Position numbers and translations under genes: made by a program. 64,000 nucleotides of DNA from Prunus persica. Taxonomy: Eukaryota > Streptophyta > Magnoliopsida > Rosales > Rosaceae. The notes beneath the pieces were generated by a model, which made no database searches, was not told the DNA's origin, and saw only the letters and a program-made list of their open reading frames with translations. The stretch lies in the NCBI RefSeq assembly GCF_000346465.2, contig NC_034015.1:1998838-2062837 (forward strand). The letters run 5' to 3'. Below, in pieces: positions 1-9,389 of this stretch (position 1 is the first letter of the stretch; every line of letters begins with the position of its first letter).

Positions 1-653
1 ATGGAGTAATTGGATGCATTCAATTTTAACATTGTTGCTGATGATGATGATGATGATGACTCCATCTTAAATTACACAAGAATATAATTTTTGAGCCAAA
101 GCTCTGATACCACTTGTTGGGAAAGATTGCGAAAAAATCAAAGAGCCAATAAATAAATATGGCACTCCCAGGATCTGACTTCTCCCAGCCTTGTGTAAAT
201 AAAATGGACAAAATTAACACTCTATCTTCCAATAAGAAAAATAATGGGAATACAAAAATAATCTCACCAAACACCGGTGGCTAAACTCTCTCTTGGTTTT
301 TCTCTCAAGAGGATTTTCTCTCTCACACAAGTGAGGTTTTCTTATCTCTCAAAACTCTCTATGTTTTGGTTTTCTAAAGGATGATTTGAACTGAAGAAAG
401 GCAGCTACTTTTATAGCCAATGTTCCTGACAAATTGGTGGCCTTGAATGCGAGAGAGTTTTTCTCATTTTCTCTTCCGTTCGTTTTCTTCAAATTTTCCC
501 GTCCTTTCTTTTATTTTATTTTAATATTTATTTTCCTTCTTTTTCTCTCCTCCACTAACGAGGGAAACCCATCAATTCTAATGCTTGAATGTAACCGAAC
601 TCTAATTTTAACAAGAGTGAGATGAAATCAAAATGTGAAATTGATATGTAACA
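1..653 (-). mobile_element. LTR and primer-binding site of a minus-strand LTR retrotransposon (partial)
   Basis: The plus strand at 101-112 reads GCTCTGATACCA. Its complement TGGTATCAGAGC is the standard plant primer-binding site matching the 3' end of initiator tRNA-Met. Two bases further right a TGTTGGG block starts at 115, which is the complement of an LTR end in CCCAACA. Read on the minus strand, the LTR runs from about 653 (TGTTAC) to 115, and the internal region continues off the left edge. A minus-strand TATAAAAG at 408-415 fits the U3/R promoter. The right LTR boundary (653) rests only on a TGTT...AACA symmetry and is uncertain. The partner LTR lies outside the window, so no target duplication can be checked. 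A (GAT)n microsatellite lies at about 40-59. Confidence 0.6.
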
Positions 654-1476
654 AACACTAGTGTTTCGGAATCCACCCTAAAGAATCCTACCCATGTTCA
701 TAGACACTCAAGTGATGAACTCTAAATGTGTTGATGAAGCTGTTTGCAATTAAGACCGGGTCTAGTTGCTTAAGGTGCATTGATTCTCTCTAATATAAGT
801 AAAGTGCAGGGCTAGTGCTACAATACTTGTGCCTTCCCTATAATCAATCTAGGTGTGCTTAGTATCGATTTAATTACAATAAAAACCCATTAAGTTGAAA
901 GAGACTATGAACATCACAAGAACCCTAATAGTATAATGTTTACATGAGGCATTCAAGAAACCAATTCACATGGATGATTCTTACTTCATCCATTTGTTGC
1001 TTAGGAAGACATGATGGTACATATAATCCCAACAACCTCAAGAAGCATGCTTTTCAAACGTGATCAATCAAAGAAAAACATACATCAAGGATATATTATT
1101 TTAGTGAATGAGAATTCATCAATAATATCTAGAAATTCATACACTCAAACATCAAAATAATAGAGTATTCATGTTTAGGGCTTCAACCTAAGCCCTAGCT
1201 ATGGAGTTTAGTTCCTCTACTTATTTCAAACACAAATTCGAAATAAAACTAGAAAGGGTTTACAGATTTTGTGAAAGTGATGGAAGCTCAAGGTCTTCAA
1301 TGGTGGAAACCTTCTTCTCCTTCTTGCTTGGCTGCCCTTGTCTTCCTCCTCTAGCTCTCTAGCTCCAAAATCTCCTCCAATCTCTGCAAAATTGAATAAT
1401 CCGTTCAAATGTGGTTGATGCCTTCTCTATGCTCCCCCTCTCTCTCCTCCTTTCCAATTCACCCATCAATATTAAA
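654..1476. other. Unassigned repeat-like sequence, no gene seen
   Basis: AT-rich sequence without a credible reading frame or splice structure. The stretch around 1150-1215 resembles non-coding parts of plant retrotransposons, but I cannot assign a family. It is the left flank into which element A inserted, and the same pre-insertion sequence resumes at 8169. Confidence 0.4.
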
Positions 1477-1481
1477 CTCAT

Positions 1482-1646
1482 TGTTGTAAAAGTGGAGTCC
1501 CCAAAATGCCCCCCTAAATGCCTATAAATAGGGCTTCCCTTACTTGTAAGAACACACATTCAGAACACATATTAGAATGTGAAATCAGTTTCCATTCCCT
1601 TCTCTCTCTCCCAATTTCCTCTCCATAATCTCTTAGTTTTACAACA
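1482..1646 (+). repeat. 5' LTR of element A
   Basis: This 165-bp LTR begins TGTTGTAAAAG and ends TTTTACAACA. A TATAAATA box at 1523-1530 is the likely promoter. It matches 7999-8163 with about two substitutions (around 1570 and in the CT-rich stretch near 1607). Confidence 0.93.
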
Positions 1647-1661
1647 CGTTATCAGCACGAG
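1647..1661 (+). promoter_or_regulatory. Probable primer-binding site of element A
   Basis: CGTTATCAGCACGAG abuts the 5' LTR. The identical 15-mer abuts the 5' LTRs of B (22242-22256) and C (complement, 38240-38254). It does not match the 3' end of initiator tRNA-Met. It looks like the complement of an anticodon-arm region of an isoleucine-type tRNA, which would mean priming by an internally cleaved tRNA as in Drosophila copia. The tRNA identity is inference. Confidence 0.6.
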
Positions 1662-2360
1662 TCTTTAACCGGCTGAGTTCTGTGATGAAACCCATTTAGA
1701 TAAACCAACAGCAGCAAGCAACAAATATCAAAATCACATCACCAGCTCTGATCAGTATTTCAGAATCTCTGATTTCTTGATCCCAGAAATTGATCAAGAC
1801 ACCCAGTTCGAAACCAAGCCCCAGATTGCTCACCCAAAACCAACCCAGTTTTGTACAGAGCCACACGGATTGCTTGCCAGTGTCCTGCCATGCCACCACA
1901 GTGAGGCCCTCGACAGCAAAAGCGCCAAGCGCACCCAACAAAGAGACCAAAGGGCATGATCAATTCATAGTTCCTGGAGATAGAAAATATGATATCTGAA
2001 AAAAAAAAAAAAAAAAAAAGAACCAGACAGTTTCATCTTTGGGTAAAATCGATTCTTGGCTAACTGGCATGGCTATGCTTCTTAAGGCTTGCGTGGCTTC
2101 TCTCACACAAGCTTCTACTGCTCACCATAAGCACTTCCTGGCTCCATCTGCATTCAACTTCAGCACATCAGGAGCGGCAGGAGACCTTTGAGCTGGCTGT
2201 TGCTGAGGTCCAGGGCCGTATTGAAGGCAACGTCGACTAGCCATCCAAGGGCTTAAGCCTCATCGCATTATCACACTTCTCACCAGCAAAAGAGAAGCAA
2301 AAGCCAAAACGAAACAGAGGAAGCAAAATCCACTTTTTTTGTCTGATCGATCAGCCATCA

Positions 2361-2650
<290 letters not shown>

Positions 2651-3216
2651 ACCACGAGTCCCAGCCATCCATCCACTCCCGATGGCTCGTCGTCTTTGTC
2701 CATGTCATCGAGCCAGGGTCCAACCCCACACCTGACTCGGGTTGCAGCGCGTACACGAGATTTGTGAATTTGGACCGGTGGCTCGCCCTCCAGCTCCTCC
2801 CCACTGTCAAGATTGGTTTGCTTCAGCTTCTGGAGGAGATTCTCCTCCATTATTTTGCATACCCATCTTTTCTTGTGAGTGGAGACTGCAACAAGCTTTA
2901 CCAATTTGTTAAGGAACAAACAGAGATGCTGACTTAAGTCTAATGGCGGGCCACGCGATAAACACAAGTTGGCTGGACTGCACATGTTGTCGAGTGCGCA
3001 TGATTACAGCCCCACCCACCGAAACATTAAAAAAAATAATGGCATAAGCGAAAGAATAAGCGATAAGATCTCTGCTCCCTTATCTTCTCTATTATTTCAT
3101 ATTATATTTATCTGCTTTACTTTTACTAACCATTAACAAAAATGGACCCTTGGTAATACTAAACATATTATCAGTGGGAGACCATTACTAATATTAACAT
3201 TTTTCTTATTTTATTC

Positions 3217-3777
3217 GGTGGTGGTTTTAACCCCACATTTATTTTATTTACTGTATGGTGTAGGTTTATTACCCATATAACAGTATTTATTTAAAAGGGT
3301 GGTGCGGGTTTATCGTCCACGCCTTTACTTTTATTTAAATGTATGGAGCAGAATTAGTGCTCATACAAGCACGTTTACTTTACCGCAAATTTACTTTTTC
3401 TTAAAGTATGACGAGGAATTGAACCTCATACTTTATGAAATTTACTTTATGAAATTTACTTTACCGCACATTTATTTTATTTACTGTATGGTGTAGGTTT
3501 ATTACCCATACAACAGTATTTATTTAAAAGGGTGGTGCGGGTTTATCGTCCACGCCTTTACTTTCATTTAAATGTATGGAGCAGAATTAGTGCCAATACA
3601 AGCACAATTTACTTTACCGCACATTTAATTTTATTTAAGGTATGGTGCGGGATTAACGTCCATACAGCAAGCAATTTAATTTACCGCACATTTACATTTA
3701 TTTAAAAGGGTGGTGCGGGTTTATCGTCCACGCCTTTACTTTTATTTAAATGTATGGTGCGGGTTTATCGTCCATAC
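3217..3777 (+). repeat. Array of ten 26-nt bulged hairpins (class I) in element A
   Basis: Units start at about 3253, 3294, 3341, 3406, 3486, 3527, 3574, 3640, 3705 and 3752, separated by AT-rich spacers containing ATTTATTTTA or ACCGCACATTTA. Most fold as a 6-bp lower stem, one unpaired base on the 5' side, a 3-bp upper stem and a 7-nt loop. Example at 3752: lower stem GTATGG/CCATAC, bulge T, upper stem GCG/CGT, loop GGTTTAT. Other units use upper stems GTA/TAC or GCA/TGC. The AAAGGGTGG units pair with CCAC-CCTTT around a bulged G. The unit at 3406 pairs less well in the upper stem. A shorter relative of the same plan occurs at about 3220. Confidence 0.8.
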
Positions 3778-3822
3778 CAGTAATTTATTTACCAGCAATT
3801 TATTTTATGGATTAAATGTGCT

Positions 3823-4400
3823 GTATGATGAGTTTTTACAGTAAGCAGATCAGGACCAGAAGTTCCTTGATCCTCATCATACAATTACATCAGGACTTGA
3901 AGATCCTTGATGATGATATTAATATGAGAGCTGGCAGTCTCTCCGGTACTGTATTTGTAAACATGTGATCGGACTTAAGGGTCCTTGATCCCTGAGATGT
4001 AAATAAGGACCTAGAGTTCCTTAATGATGTAACAGTACCGTATTGGTTCATAGTGCCGTACACATTGATGATAACTGTACTGGCAGATGAATAGATACGT
4101 ATTCATGACTTGATGAATAGTACTATTCACATGAATAGTGACGTATGCATAAATATGAACCATTTTGGGTAAACCGTCACTATATACAAAAGGGAACCTG
4201 CAGTTCCTTAAACTCATGGATGAGCAATTAAATGAGATGCCAGAAGTTCCTCCAAATATGGACAATTATGTAAGGGCTTGAAGTCCCGAAATATGTACAG
4301 AAAATTAAAAAAATGTCCATACCATGAGAATATGTGGCTTTGGCCTGAAGTTCAAAATTTAACAGTGTTGAGAACCTGAAGTTCCAACAATTAAATGGAC
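3823..4400 (+). repeat. Class II hairpin region (C-[5 nt]-G loops) in element A
   Basis: A run of short inverted repeats shares a five-base loop closed by C-G. Examples are GGAAC-CTGCA-GTTCC near 4194, GGAC-TTGAA-GATCC near 3894, GGAC-CTAGA-GTTCC near 4008 and GAAC-CTGAA-GTTC near 4372. Several have a one-base bulge and an outer stem, for example TGTTG/CAACA around the last. A 10-bp outer stem, GTATGATGAG at 3823-3832 with CTCATCATAC at 3873-3882, encloses another unit. The same series occurs in B (about 23020-23770) and C (about 36640-37260). Confidence 0.7.
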
Positions 4401-5900
4401 AACCCTTGAGGTATTATTGCAAATTGTGGTACGCCACATATCTCTTTGGCATAAGAGAATGATGAATTGAGGCTCCCCACATATTTTGTTATATTTGGGC
4501 CGGAAGCTCATGAACCCAAATATATGAGATATTAGCGTGACTTTTACTCAATTCATATTTCATGTCCATTTTGAAAAGGGCAAATAAATTCTGAGTTTGT
4601 GCCTTGGCCAAAAGTTCCGGGCTACCATGCAATTTGGGAGAATCAATGTGGTTATTTGAACCTATAAGGCACAAGGTTCCAAACCGTCATTTTGAAAAGA
4701 CGTAAAAAACCACAGGTGCAAATTTTAAGAATGTGCGCAATTATTATAACAGGAAAGGAGCAAGTTGAAACGCAGTTGCTCCAATCAAGTTTTGCAAAGG
4801 CCATATCTATAGGAGGAAATATGCCTACAGTTTCCAGGATCCCAATATTATCTCAGATCCCCATATTATCTTTTTCTTTCCTAGAGTCCAAAACTTCACA
4901 TGGCCTCTGATAATGCATGTCGGCACTTTCGGCGTTTTCAAGTATTATTTTTGTCAAAAGCCGATCTTGCTTTGTGGATTTCACGGAGCTACTTTTTCAA
5001 AAGTATCCCGAGAATCTCGCAATTTTCCTATGGTTAATTTGAAATTCACTGGTTCTACCTATTCATTGTATTTGTGTATAAATGTGTTACTAACGAAATT
5101 TTCTTTGCAGAAGACATCCAGTTCTCTCCATACCTAGTGATGCGATATCTACTTGTTTTTCTTATCAGTGAGCACTTAATATGCCCGAGAAGCAAGACTA
5201 TCTCTGATCATCCATTCAGGAAGCGAGACTATCCCTGATCACGTTTCCGCCACATCAGGGAACTGTGAAGGCGACCTTATGCTCTAATCTCCGGAAGTTC
5301 TTCTAGACTAGGATAAATGAGAGCTGGTTGTTTGCTCCCACCAGCTTCCTTCCTTGATTGCTGAGCTTGTTGTCTGCTCCCACCAGCTTCCTTCCTTGAT
5401 TGCTTACCTTCTCTTGCAATCAATATCACATTATTTTTGCATTATTTCTCTTTTTATAACTCTCTGTTCATAAGGGATTTTATTTCTTTAGAATGAACAT
5501 CTGAAGAATGAATCCATGCAGTGATCCTAACTCTGAGAGTTATTTGTTTTTGACAGAGAAAAGAATTGTGATTTTTGCTCTTGCAGGATATAACAAGATC
5601 ATCAAGCGATACTTTATATTTACTGGGCCGATACGAGCTTGAATGATACTTGAGAAAAGTTTCTCCCACCTAAGGATGTAAGCAATACTTGTGTTATTTT
5701 ATGCTTATATACCTATTTGATATTTTATCTTGAAAGGTAACCAAATGGGAAGATAAGTCCGTTCCAAAAGAATGGCTTGTATGTATCCATGAATTATTAA
5801 TGCAAATTTTACAGATTGCAAGTTGGATACATTGATAATACACTGCACAGATTAATGTACCATAAGAACAGAATATGGGTATAGCAGTGATCAGTATGAT
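4400..5900 (+). other. Non-coding internal region of element A
   Basis: Sequence colinear with B (23770-26080, apart from B's extra antisense gene and a short extra block near 23840) and with C in reverse (35250-36630). No long reading frame is conserved across the three copies. Weak hairpins of the class II type continue to about 4660. Further copies of known element sequence lie here, but no additional gene. Confidence 0.6.
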
Positions 5901-6430
5901 GCACGCCTGTTGCGTAGCAAATGATATGGATTGAAGTCCCGAAAGGACAATCCTTTGACATGTCAATATTGATATTATGCACGCCTAATGCGTAGCAAAT
6001 TATATGGGTTAAAGTCCCAGAAATTAATTGACATGTATGTATTAATCTGTGGCATGCCTGCAGCATGACAGATATATGGGTGCACGCCTGTTGCGTAGCA
6101 AATGATATGGATTGAAGTCCCGAAAGGACAATCCTTTGACATGTCAATATTGATATTATGCACGCCTAATGCGTAGCAAATTATATGGGTTAAAGTCCCA
6201 TAATATGGGTTAAAGTCCCAGAAATTAATTACGCCTGTTGCGTAGCAAATGATATGGATTGAAGTCCCGAAAGGACAATCCTTTGACATGTCAATATTGA
6301 TATTATGCACGCCTAATGCGTAGCAAATTATATGGGTTAAAGTCCCATAATATGAGTTAAAGTCCCAGAAATTAATTGACATGTATGTATTAATCTGTGG
6401 CATGCCTGCAGCATGACAGATATATGGGTT
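5901..6430 (+). repeat. Three tandem copies of a 150-180 bp hairpin-rich unit in element A
   Basis: Copies begin at about 5901, 6082 and 6231, each starting in GCACGCCTGTTGCGTAGC or a truncated form. Each unit holds several hairpins. One pairs GGATT and GTCC with GGAC and AATCC. One is TATGGG with CCCATA around TTAAAGT. One is CATGC-CTGCA-GCATG near 6051. The same unit is present once in B (about 26077-26280) and twice in C (about 34945-35250). The unit keeps a reading frame open on one strand, but that frame is a by-product of palindromes and is not conserved as protein. Confidence 0.8.
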
Positions 6431-6918
6431 CTAAATGTTCCAACTCTCTAAATAGAGATTATCCACGCCCTACTGCTAAATAACGCTCCAATGAAGGTTA
6501 TAATCCACATTCTCACATAATAAAAGCCCCATGAAGTGGCTTGGGTACCCAAAAGCAAATAAATGCTTATAATTGATGCATGCGCATGCACATGAGAATG
6601 GTGGGATCATGAATTGATGAATGACAATTTTTGGTTTTGGAGTAGCTACTCAAATCATCAATGGGCTGTGTTGATTGGAACTACGTTCAATTATTAAATG
6701 TCGACAATATCATTGGCCAAAATGGAACGAGGTAATTCCATTATAAATGAGAATGAACGTGAAAGAACAAACCCACAATACGAACCCCAAAATTTGTTAA
6801 TACTGAATTTATACTTGGGTGTTCGGAATAAAAGGGAATATACCTACTTTGTATGACACACTGTTTGTAGCAGAAACAAGGAATGTTGGGTTTTCTCCAT
6901 ATTTACAGATTCAATTGT

Positions 6919-6937
6919 GCCCCCCCCCCCCCCCCCT
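6919..6937 (+). repeat. Poly-C tract in element A
   Basis: An uninterrupted run of about 17-18 C follows CAATTGTG. The equivalent tract in B (about 26769-26791) is longer, about 23 C. Element C lacks this region through an internal deletion. Confidence 0.85.
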
Positions 6938-7369
6938 TATTACACAATTACGGAGACCAACATATTATCTTTAAGGGTTATTAAATACATGGAGCATATC
7001 GCCAGAAGCGATTCCCTAAAGATGTATAAATAGCTTGGTTAAAGCTATATAATGTGTCATAAAGCTTAATCCCTTTTAGACAAAATCCGTTGAGAGGATT
7101 GACAATTGCATAAAGCAAGTCCCTAAAGGACATGTGCTTAAAGCACAAAATTTGTACTCAATATTAATATGCATAAATTACCTCAGTGAGTACATTGATT
7201 ATAATGTGATTGCAACACATTAAACCTTCTGCAGAATTCACGAAATATTTGTCTCGACTTAAGGATCGAGCATTATGCCAACGAGATTTTTGCTTATACT
7301 AAGAAAGTATTGAAGCATTTTTATGAGGATTATCCGTTGGTCCGGAAGTATACTAGACCAGATAGAGCT

Positions 7370-7965
7370 CAGCTCCACACTGTACTCTTTTTCCTTCATC
7401 CAGGTTTTTATCCCATTGGGTTTTTTCTGGTAAGGTTTTAACGAGGCAGTGTCGCTCAAGGGTTTAGGGTATACTATGAAAATTTTTATGGTCTCTTACT
7501 GGACAAAAGCTAGTCCTAAATTTTTCAGGGGGAGATATTCATCAAGGGGAGCATGGTTTTAATAAAGACCTCCATACACTGTACTCTTTTTCCTTCATCC
7601 AGGTTTTTATCCCACTGGGTTTTTCCTGGTAAGGTTTTAACGAGGCAGTGTCGCTCAAGATTGACTCACAGCAGCAGTGTCAACTACGATATTCAGAAAG
7701 CTGATCAACAGTATGACTTAAAGATATTTTGCCAAGCATCAGGGGGAGCGCACTATCAATCAAGATCTTCAAACACTGTACTCTTTTTCCTTCGTCCAGG
7801 TTTTTATCCCACTGGGTTTTTCCTGGCAAGGTTTTAACGAGGCAGTGTCGCACGCGCGTCAATATACATAGAATTTTATATTACACATGATTATGTACTC
7901 TTTTTCTCTTTGACCAGTTTTTGTCCCACTGATTTTTTTTTACTGGCAAGGTTTCTAACGAGACA
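7370..7965 (+). repeat. Four copies of the conserved Copia 3' pre-PPT module in element A
   Basis: The block ACTGTACTCTTTTTCCTTC, followed by CCAGGTTTTTATCCCA, TGGGTTTTT, CTGG and GGTTTTAACGAGGCA, occurs near 7377, 7576 and 7775 at about 198-bp spacing. A divergent fourth copy starts near 7893. This motif lies upstream of the polypurine tract in many plant Copia elements and can fold as CCAGG/CCTGG enclosing CCCA/TGGG. B has one diverged copy (about 27568-27650). Multiplication to four is specific to A. Confidence 0.75.
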
Positions 7966-7998
7966 TATTCTGTATCATTTGTGGTCTCCAAGGGGGAG

Positions 7999-8163
7999 TG
8001 TTGTAAAAGTGGAGTCCCCAAAATGCCCCCCTAAATGCCTATAAATAGGGCTTCCCTTACTTGTAAGAACACACATTCAGAACACTTATTAGAATGTGAA
8101 ATCAGTTTCCATTCCCTTCTCTGTCTCCCAATTTCCTCTCCATAATCTCTTAGTTTTACAACA
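7999..8163 (+). repeat. 3' LTR of element A
   Basis: A 165-bp copy of the LTR with TATAAATA near 8040. It is preceded by the polypurine tract CCAAGGGGGAG (7988-7998) and followed by the target duplication CTCAT at 8164-8168. Confidence 0.93.
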
Positions 8164-8168
8164 CTCAT

Positions 8169-9388
8169 TCTTTTTTCTTCTTTTTTTATGTCATGATGGG
8201 ATTTTTGGTTTTTGTCTTCACAAAGATGCTCTTTGTCTCAGAAAATTTCACTCCATCAAAGTAATTTCTTGTTACCAAATGGTAACAAGAACAATCAAGA
8301 TGACATCATGGAGGTAAAAACTGGCCCAAGACATATCTCTAGAGTTGTGGTAACATGCTGGATCAGTTGGATAGGCTATAGTTGTTCAATGGAGCTCAAA
8401 TTCGGATATGTTGTAGTCAACATCCATTGGAACAAGTTTCATGAAGATCGTCACCTCATCCGTGCACCGGAGCATGTTGATCCAAGGCCAAGAAGTTGAC
8501 CTACGAAAATAAACAAAAACAGAATTTATAACCAATAATGCATTTTTAGCTTATTTTAATTCTAACCAAGGTAAAGTCTATGAAAACACAAAAAGGAAGT
8601 GAAAAGCTATAAAATGTCAAGAACTAACTCAAAATAATGGGTGAATAACATGATAAATCATGTGTAAAAATGAACCTAACATGAGTTTCGAAAATAAAGA
8701 GGGGAAATAATAAATAATACACAACATTCATTCAATATTGAAATGTTGGAAATAAACAACATTCATAAGGATATGATAATCGAAACAATATTAACAAGGA
8801 TACAATCTTTGGTGTTTAATGGGATGTTTCAGACTGAAGGTAAGTAGGTTGTTGATAGGTTTACGACCTTCAAAATGCAGTTGTTGATGCTCAAAAATTG
8901 TTCAGCACCTTAAGGCCCAACTTAGTGATGTCTGTACCTTCGGTATGCTCCGGGCCTCGGCAGAGTGATCAATCTGCAAAATGAGAGCGAACGGTAAGGC
9001 CTAAGGCACCGGTATGGTACCGACCAAAGGCGCTCCGATGCTTAAGTAAGTATGGAGTGAGTAGTAATCTAGACAGAGTAATGGCTAAGTATGTCGAAAG
9101 CTCCAGTTCCCTCCATTTTGGGATTTGTGCACCTTTTATAAGTCTCGGGAGATGTGCATGTTGTGTATAATTTCAATGTGAGACTGTAGGCATTTACTGT
9201 GGGTGCCCCACGTGTCCAGTGGGTGTTTGGTGTCTGTCCTTGTGATCGGTAGTCAGGGGTGCCGAACGTTGTCTTACCAATTCACTCTTTTAGTCCACGT
9301 GTCGCTCCCTTATTGGTCTGTCACTTGTGGTATAAACAGCAGCAAGGGTGGAGCTCAGAGCTTCTATATTAGTAACCAGAACATCACA
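8169..9388. other. Unassigned sequence between elements, LTR-like block near 8980-9060
   Basis: No credible gene. The stretch 8940-9060, containing GGTATGGTACCGACC and GGCGCTCCGATGCTTAAG, resembles R/U5 regions of plant LTR retrotransposons. This suggests an old LTR remnant, but no partner or boundary is visible. The first 350 bases are the right-hand continuation of the sequence interrupted by element A. Confidence 0.35.
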
Positions 9389-9389
9389 C

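Noticed and set aside
3217..3777. CRISPR-like array of short repeats with similar spacing
   Set aside because: The genome is a plant nuclear genome. Repeats vary in sequence while keeping pairing, spacers are themselves repeated, and no cas genes exist.
5809..6403. Overlapping minus-strand frames in element A, and their mirror as a 166-codon plus-strand frame at 34838-35338 in C
   Set aside because: The peptides repeat because the underlying hairpin unit is tandem and nearly palindromic. Frames shift between copies and no domain is visible, so RNA structure explains them better than coding.
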